A stretch of 64,000 nt of DNA from Maribacter_C sp047345145 (GTDB lineage: Bacteria > Bacteroidota > Bacteroidia > Flavobacteriales > Flavobacteriaceae), in assembly GCF_047345145.1 (NCBI RefSeq), contig NZ_JBLFER010000001.1, positions 248,001-312,000 on the forward strand, in the 5' to 3' direction. Of the stretch, positions 59,780 through 64,000 are shown piece after piece (the first letter of the stretch is position 1; each line of letters opens with the position of its first letter). The position numbers were made by a program, and so were the translations under genes. The notes under the pieces were generated by a model. The model was given only the letters and a program-made list of their open reading frames with translations, did no database searches and had not been told where the DNA came from.

Positions 59780-60286
59780 ATGCGCAAGTTCACGTTATTA
59801 GTTTTGTTTTTTTCGATTGCTTTTGTTTCCGCCCAAGATGCGCAATCGATACAAAAAGAAATCAATGAAACGCTTTGGAAACCTTTCAAAGCAGCCTTTG
59901 AAAATATTGACGGACCTGCATTGAATGCTTTATACGGAAAACAAGTTTTGCGTGTAACTCCAAATGGAATAGACACTGAAAACAAATTCAAAGAAGCAAA
60001 CTTAAAACGCTTCGAGAATAATAAGAGTAGTCAAGCCAATATTCAATTGGATTTTTGGTTTGATAGCAGGCATACCAATTCCGATACTTCCTATGAAGTT
60101 GGATTTTACAGGATGCAATTGACAAATCCCGGAGGGGAAAATACGATTTATGGGCAGTTTCATATTGTTTTAAAAAGGATAGATGGTGTGTGGAAAATCA
60201 TACAAGATTGGGATACTACAAGGATAAACGGAAATGCAATCAGTGCGTCTGACTTTGAAAAGCAAGCTCCAATTCAATTTGAATGA
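59780..60286 (+). CDS. Secreted SnoaL-like (DUF4440) protein
   Basis: This 168-residue protein has a clear signal peptide ending at FVSAQ (about 19). The mature part has the NTF2-like pattern: helix QKEINETLWKPFKAAFENID, then DGPALNALYGKQVLRVTPNG, FYRMQL, IYGQFHIVLKRIDGVWKIIQDWDT. No catalytic set is recognised, so it may bind a small molecule or polysaccharide in the periplasm. It differs from the cytoplasmic NTF2-like protein at 56.2 kb by the signal peptide and sequence. Confidence 0.8.
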   Translation: MRKFTLLVLFFSIAFVSAQDAQSIQKEINETLWKPFKAAFENIDGPALNALYGKQVLRVTPNGIDTENKFKEANLKRFENNKSSQANIQLDFWFDSRHTNSDTSYEVGFYRMQLTNPGGENTIYGQFHIVLKRIDGVWKIIQDWDTTRINGNAISASDFEKQAPIQFE

Positions 60287-60336
60287 AACAGTTTCTGAAG
60301 GGTAATTTAAATTTCTAGTGAGGCTTGGTACATTTT

Positions 60337-60348
60337 TAATCGCGATTA
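60337..60348. other. Perfect 12-bp palindrome TAATCGCGATTA
   Basis: It lies in the 104-nt gap between the SnoaL-like gene and pcm, 7 nt after a TACATTTT box. It could be an operator; nothing else supports this. Confidence 0.25.
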
Positions 60349-60390
60349 TCGCCTAAACTTTTTTAACTTCGTGTCACCAAAATCAAACCC

Positions 60391-61032
60391 TTGAAAGATA
60401 CCCTCAAACATCGTGGAATGCGAAATAAACTGGCTGATGTGCTGATAGGAAAAGGCATTACGAACACCCAAGTTTTAGATGCTATTCGAACCATTCCAAG
60501 GCACTTGTTTATGGATAGTAGTTTTGAAGCGCATGCCTATCAAGACAAGGCTTTCCCTATTGGTGCCGATCAAACAATTTCGCAACCCTACACCGTAGCT
60601 TTTCAAACGGAGTTGTTAGAATTAAAGCCTAACCACAAAATTTTAGAAATAGGAACAGGTAGCGGATATCAAACGGCTGTTTTGTTGCAATTGAAGGCGA
60701 AAGTATTTTCCATAGAAAGACAGCGGGAGCTCTTTAAAAAGACAAATCTATTTTTCAAGAAATTGGGTTATCGCCCCAAAAAAGTCATTTTTGGTGATGG
60801 GTATAAAGGCCTGCCTGAGGAGGCTCCATTTGATGGAATCATTGTCACCGCCGGTGCTCCAGAAGTTCCGAAACCTTTAATGTCGCAGTTGAAAGTAGGA
60901 GGTAGGTTGGTTATTCCTGTGGGAGTCGATGAACAAATCATGACCCTGTTTATTCGTAAATCCGCTTCGAAATTTGAAAAGAAAGAATTCGGCTCTTTTC
61001 GTTTTGTACCCTTGTTGGAGAATAAGAATTGA
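60391..61032 (+). CDS. pcm: Protein-L-isoaspartate O-methyltransferase
   Basis: Pcm repairs isoaspartyl damage in proteins with SAM. The 213 residues include IPRHLFMDSSFEAHAYQD, the SAM motif ILEIGTGSGYQTAVL (about 85-99), VFSIERQREL, and DGIIVTAGAPEVPKPL. The start is a TTG: the frame has a stop 27 nt upstream and no other start before the conserved KDTLKHRGMRNKL segment; a later ATG (MRNKL) would cut into it. No signal peptide, so cytoplasmic. A weak hairpin with a T run follows. Confidence 0.93.
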   Translation: MKDTLKHRGMRNKLADVLIGKGITNTQVLDAIRTIPRHLFMDSSFEAHAYQDKAFPIGADQTISQPYTVAFQTELLELKPNHKILEIGTGSGYQTAVLLQLKAKVFSIERQRELFKKTNLFFKKLGYRPKKVIFGDGYKGLPEEAPFDGIIVTAGAPEVPKPLMSQLKVGGRLVIPVGVDEQIMTLFIRKSASKFEKKEFGSFRFVPLLENKN

Positions 61033-61045
61033 ATTTACCCCAAAA

Positions 61046-61069
61046 TCCCCTAAAAGGGACTTCTTTTTT
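61046..61069 (+). terminator. Weak terminator-like hairpin after pcm
   Basis: TCCC (61046-61049) pairs with GGGA (61056-61059) around CTAAAA, followed shortly by a T run. The C-rich words around it recall the palindrome at 24.1 kb, so it may be a worn copy of a dispersed repeat. Confidence 0.35.
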
Positions 61070-61121
61070 AGGCAACTTATAGAGGGTATTATTTGGCATC
61101 CCTTTATGGATTGAGGGAAAC

Positions 61122-61586
61122 CTAGTTATTAAACCCTTTTTTAATACGAGCCAAATCTCTTTTGTTATCGCGGTCTTTCATTACTTCCCGTTTATCGTAG
61201 AGTTTTTTTCCTTTTGCCAAAGCGATGTTGATTTTGGCTAAACCTCTTTCATTAAGAAATAGATTTAAAGGAACGATGGTAAGTCCTGATTGATTGACTT
61301 CTTTCTGAAGTTTTTTTAATTCACGCTTGTTCAGCAGTAATTTTCGCTGTGCCTTAGGTAAATGGTTGTAGTGCGAACCGTGCGAGTATTGGTCAATATT
61401 CATGTTGATAATAAAAAGTTCGCCACGGTCATTGAATTCACAAAAACTTTCTGAAATAGAAGCTTTACTCTCGCGAATTGATTTGATTTCAGTTCCGCCC
61501 AAAACAATCCCTGCCGTATACTTGTCGAGTAACTCATACTCGAAACGGGCTTTTTTGTTTTTAATATTGACGTTTTTCTGAATCAT
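61122..61586 (-). CDS. smpB: SsrA-binding protein SmpB
   Basis: SmpB carries tmRNA to stalled ribosomes. The 154 residues begin with KNVNIKNKKARFEYELLDKY, then AGIVLGGTEIKSIRESKASI and FINMNI-like strand IINMNIDQYSHGSHYNH, PLNLFLNERGLAKINIALAKGK split over the barrel, and the C-terminal KLYDKREVMKDRDNKRDLARI tail that enters the ribosome, all typical. No ssrA gene is visible in the window. The transcript may start almost at the ATG (see the -7 box just upstream). Confidence 0.95.
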   Translation of the reverse strand: MIQKNVNIKNKKARFEYELLDKYTAGIVLGGTEIKSIRESKASISESFCEFNDRGELFIINMNIDQYSHGSHYNHLPKAQRKLLLNKRELKKLQKEVNQSGLTIVPLNLFLNERGLAKINIALAKGKKLYDKREVMKDRDNKRDLARIKKGFNN

Positions 61587-61590
61587 GAGA

Positions 61591-61598
61591 CAAAAATA
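61591..61598 (-). promoter_or_regulatory. -7 element directly before smpB
   Basis: On the minus strand TATTTTTG matches TAnnTTTG exactly and ends 4 nt before the ATG. If used, the smpB mRNA would have no leader or an extremely short one. No -33 box is clear. Confidence 0.4.
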
Positions 61599-61694
61599 GG
61601 TTTTTGACTTCTATCTTTTGTAAGATTGTGTCACTTTTGCGTACTGATGTAAAATGGTATTTCCTTTTCAAGGAATTATCTAAATAATTTACCA

Positions 61695-62450
61695 ATGAAA
61701 AAAGTCACATTTGTTTTACTTACATTAATTGCTTTGTCTTGCAAAGATGAATCTAAAAAAGCTCTTTCCGCCCAGGAAATTATTGATAAAAGTATTGAGG
61801 TAAGTGGGGGAGTCACTCTTTATGAAAATAGCACAATCTCTTTCAATTTCAGGGATAGGGATTATATTTCAGAGATGAAAGGGAAGCGAAAAACCTTGAA
61901 AAGAATTCAAAAGAACGATACAATTAATTTGTTAGATGTTCTATCTCCCTATGGATTTACTCGTCATCAGAATGACACCTTAGTTACGCTTCAAGATTCA
62001 TTAGTAACTAAATATGGTAATTCTGTTAACTCTGTGCATTACTTTTCTAAAATTCCCTATGGTTTGAATGACCCAGCGGTTCATAAAGAGCTTTTAGGAG
62101 AAACTGAGATTAAAGGGACTCTTTATTATAAATTGAAAGTTACTTTTGATCAAGAAGGAGGAGGAGACGACTTTGATGATACCTATGTCTATTTTTTCAA
62201 TAAAAGTACATTTAAAGCAGATTACCTAGCCTACGATTTTCATGTAAATGGAGGAGGAATGCGTTTTCGAGAAGCATACAACGAAAGATATGTAAACGGA
62301 ATTCGGTTCGTAGACTACAATAATATGAAGCCAATGGACGAAGGTGCTTCCGTCTTACAAGTTGATAGCTTGTTCAATAATGATAGATTAAAACCGCTTT
62401 CGAAAATTGAATTGGAAAATGTGAAAGTTACTTTGGGCAATTGCAACTAA
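61695..62450 (+). CDS. DUF6503-like lipoprotein
   Basis: Lipobox LIALSC (C16) on a 251-residue protein. The mature part opens with AQEIIDKSIEVSGGVTLYEN, a motif shared by many Bacteroidetes outer-membrane lipoproteins of the LolA/DUF6503 type, then a series of long beta strands (ISFNFRDRDYISEMKG, YYKLKVTFDQEGGGDD, TYVYFFNKSTFKADYLAYDF, RFREAYNERYVNGIRFVDYN). The fold may be an open barrel binding lipid. Its 3' end overlaps the convergent histidine phosphatase gene by 23 nt. Confidence 0.75.
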   Translation: MKKVTFVLLTLIALSCKDESKKALSAQEIIDKSIEVSGGVTLYENSTISFNFRDRDYISEMKGKRKTLKRIQKNDTINLLDVLSPYGFTRHQNDTLVTLQDSLVTKYGNSVNSVHYFSKIPYGLNDPAVHKELLGETEIKGTLYYKLKVTFDQEGGGDDFDDTYVYFFNKSTFKADYLAYDFHVNGGGMRFREAYNERYVNGIRFVDYNNMKPMDEGASVLQVDSLFNNDRLKPLSKIELENVKVTLGNCN

Positions 62451-62976
62451 AATTCAGCCGCTGAGAAGTTACAGCACCATTTGCCATCTGAACAATAAAT
62501 AAACTTCCGTTGTCATCGTCTGACATTGATGAATATTTATCTTCACCCATAATAGAGTTTACAAAATCAGGGGTGGTGTTGCTATGGCCTACTACCAGAA
62601 CTGTTCTATTTAAATTATCCGCTTTAAATTGCTCAATGTCAAGTATTCTAAGATCATAGTATTCCACATCTACATCCTGCTTTACAGAAATAGGAGCTGC
62701 AGTCATCGAAGTTCTATTATAGTCTGTGCTATAAATGGCGTCAAGCTCGACGTCTCGTAAAATTTCTGCCCAGTGCATTGCTCTGCCCATTCCTCGTTGA
62801 GTTAACTCAGGATCGGCATTCTCTGGATTTGATCTATCTTTTTCCGCATGGCGGATAAAATAGAAAGTTGAAATTCCAGTGTTAATAGGTTCCGCCACGA
62901 TAACCTTAGGGTCTTCCTTGCAACTTAAAAATCCAGTTAGAATAAAAAAAACGAGTACTACTTTTAGCTGTGTCAT
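62428..62976 (-). CDS. Histidine phosphatase superfamily lipoprotein
   Basis: The 182-residue lipoprotein has lipobox LTGFLSC (C19). The phosphatase core is FYFIRHAEKDRSN (RHAE in place of the usual RHG; about 41), with DAIYSTDYNRTSMTA carrying the second Arg and VLVVGHSNTTPDFV the second His (about 128). The active-site set is complete, so it may cut phosphate esters in the periplasm. It ends with two Cys close together (NFSCNCPK). It diverges from the PorP/SprF-like gene across 96 nt. Confidence 0.88.
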   Translation of the reverse strand: MTQLKVVLVFFILTGFLSCKEDPKVIVAEPINTGISTFYFIRHAEKDRSNPENADPELTQRGMGRAMHWAEILRDVELDAIYSTDYNRTSMTAAPISVKQDVDVEYYDLRILDIEQFKADNLNRTVLVVGHSNTTPDFVNSIMGEDKYSSMSDDDNGSLFIVQMANGAVTSQRLNFSCNCPK

Positions 62977-63072
62977 TGTTGGTTGATCGAATTGTTGAAA
63001 ACTTTTCTTCTCTTTTAACTAAAAATACCGGAAAATAGTATGTAAAACTAGCGGTTTTTTGTTTTTTTGCAT

Positions 63073-64000
63073 ATGTTCAAACCAGCTGCTCTAGTAGTCC
63101 TTTTTTTACTTTTTTTTGTAGGTCATTCACAAGAGGTTTCCCTTCCTGCAGACATGAGGCAGCATACCTTAAATCAATATAATGCCAGTCTCTTTAACCC
63201 TGCATTCTCAATAGATAGAAACAATCCGCAATCCGTTTCTTTTTGGACAAGATGGCAATGGCAGAATGTTGATGCAGATCCTACAACGTTATTCTTAAAC
63301 TATTCAAGAAGCATAAATGATAATTCTGCAGGAGCACTAGGATTTTTTCAGCATAATACAGGTATTTACTTCAACACTGGGGGCGCTCTTAACTACGCTT
63401 ATCAATTTGAGTTTAATCGTCTTATTAAACTTTCTGTGGGTGCTAATGTTTTTGGATTTGTACAAGAACTTGCCGATACGCGTTTTCCAATTAACCCGAT
63501 TCCAGGGATTCCGCAATCAATACCTACAAATGATTTTATTTTACAAATAGCACCCGGATTTAATTTGCAGGTGGAAAATTTTTCAATGAGTTTAGCTTCT
63601 GAAAATTTGTTTGATTACAATTTCACAGATAAGGAAAGTAATACAGCTACCGCCGATAAGATTTTTATGGGGATGGCATCTTATGACTTTCCAGTGATTG
63701 TATCAGATTCAACGGCCTTTATTAGACCTTCTATTTATTTGCGGACAATTCCTGAGCAAGAAAATCAAATAGGTTTAAATACTTTGTTTAGTACTCAAAA
63801 ATATTGGATTCAATCAGGGTATAATAACTTCTATGGAATTTCTATAGGTGCGGGAGGAACCGTTTTTAATAGATTCTCACTCGGTGCTCTGGTAGAATTT
63901 GGAACAAGCGGATCTTTAAACTCAAAGGACCCCTCTTTTGAACTCATAGCTTCCTATTTTCTCGGAAGACCTGAACAAAGAAGACCATTAGTGGCAAGTG
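63073..64000 (+). CDS. PorP/SprF family type IX secretion-linked membrane protein (partial)
   Basis: The gene runs off the window after 309 codons. A signal peptide (FKPAALVVLFLLFFVGHSQ) is followed by the family start LNQYNASLFNPAFS, the SFWTRWQWQNVDADPTTLF segment that corresponds to the R-x-Q-W ... P-x-T motif, and alternating beta strands with Gly-rich turns (GAGGTVFNRFSLGALVEFG), as in PorP/SprF outer-membrane barrels. These proteins help T9SS-secreted adhesins attach or export, and are usually encoded next to a large adhesin gene, which would lie beyond the window's end. The missing part is probably small, as the family is about 300-340 residues. Confidence 0.8.
   Translation, partial: MFKPAALVVLFLLFFVGHSQEVSLPADMRQHTLNQYNASLFNPAFSIDRNNPQSVSFWTRWQWQNVDADPTTLFLNYSRSINDNSAGALGFFQHNTGIYFNTGGALNYAYQFEFNRLIKLSVGANVFGFVQELADTRFPINPIPGIPQSIPTNDFILQIAPGFNLQVENFSMSLASENLFDYNFTDKESNTATADKIFMGMASYDFPVIVSDSTAFIRPSIYLRTIPEQENQIGLNTLFSTQKYWIQSGYNNFYGISIGAGGTVFNRFSLGALVEFGTSGSLNSKDPSFELIASYFLGRPEQRRPLVAS

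Noticed and set aside
61033..61121. tmRNA (ssrA) gene beside smpB
   Set aside because: The gap is under 90 nt and shows only a C-rich repeat and T run; no tag-like frame or tRNA-like end is visible.
1..64000. CRISPR array, insertion sequence, prophage, toxin-antitoxin or defence island
   Set aside because: No evenly spaced direct repeats, transposase, integrase, phage structural or restriction genes are seen on either strand.

Overview
This is a stretch of a Bacteroidetes chromosome, almost certainly family Flavobacteriaceae; the gene content suggests a marine genus near Maribacter, Zobellia or Arenibacter. That genus guess is inference. The family-level signs are direct: many lipoproteins and secreted proteins, a type IX secretion sorting domain, a PorP/SprF-like protein, SprB-type repeats, -7 elements of the form TAnnTTTG instead of sigma-70 boxes, few Shine-Dalgarno sequences, and the core block DUF6913-dapA-bamD-rpoZ-coaBC-DUF4835-recN-fabI. 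I see no rRNA, tRNA, tmRNA, CRISPR array, transposase, integrase or prophage gene. No gene-free stretch exceeds 300 bases; the longest is about 260 bases, before the LVIVD/ricin lipoprotein.

Layout. 1-7.6 kb: end of a membrane protein, an RND-type exporter, a VOC protein, a lone receiver protein, DUF4345, a likely operon of SDR, flavin amine oxidase and AraC regulator, then a Cu/Zn superoxide dismutase lipoprotein. 7.6-18.5 kb, all minus strand: M16 peptidase, YdeI-like protein, alpha/beta hydrolase-OsmC fusion, DUF2490, S9 peptidase and a large secreted Asp-box propeller protein, with small palindromic repeats between and even inside genes. 18.5-20.3 kb: an AT-rich orphan secreted protein behind two tandem hairpins, then an atypical epimerase. 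20.5-28.4 kb: LVIVD/ricin lipoprotein, a minus-strand run (CDP-alcohol phosphatidyltransferase, two amidohydrolases, a TPMT-like methyltransferase), an MFS transporter and a second YdeI-like protein. 28.4-39 kb: a mosaic ThuA/sugar dehydrogenase/PKD/cytochrome c protein, an M23 peptidase, a T9SS-secreted FG-GAP/SprB protein with a lipoprotein partner, a GNAT enzyme and a 5'-nucleotidase split over two genes.

39.2-51.6 kb is housekeeping on the plus strand: lysine/cell-wall precursor synthesis (dapA), outer-membrane assembly (bamD), transcription (rpoZ), coenzyme A synthesis (coaBC, coaE), repair (recN), fatty acid synthesis (fabI), a glycosyltransferase, a YbbR-like protein and a two-component system resembling RprX/RprY. 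51.7-59.5 kb is a tightly packed minus-strand run: gluconate kinase, miaA, a K+ channel with a zinc ribbon, an exonuclease-GIY-YIG fusion, YggS, an NTF2-like protein, DUF1015, 3-hydroxyacyl-CoA dehydrogenase and a Gfo/Idh oxidoreductase. 59.8-64 kb holds a secreted SnoaL-like protein, pcm, smpB, a DUF6503 lipoprotein, a histidine phosphatase lipoprotein and the start of a PorP/SprF-like protein cut by the window edge.

I did not find an obvious new multi-gene system. The leads I consider most worth following are a candidate small gene with its own promoter and terminator (about 39.1 kb), the AT-rich orphan gene with tandem hairpins (18.5-19.3 kb), a REP-like repeat translated in frame inside the Asp-box protein (16.0 kb), and the unusual domain fusions. 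All function calls rest on reading motifs by eye; no database search was run.
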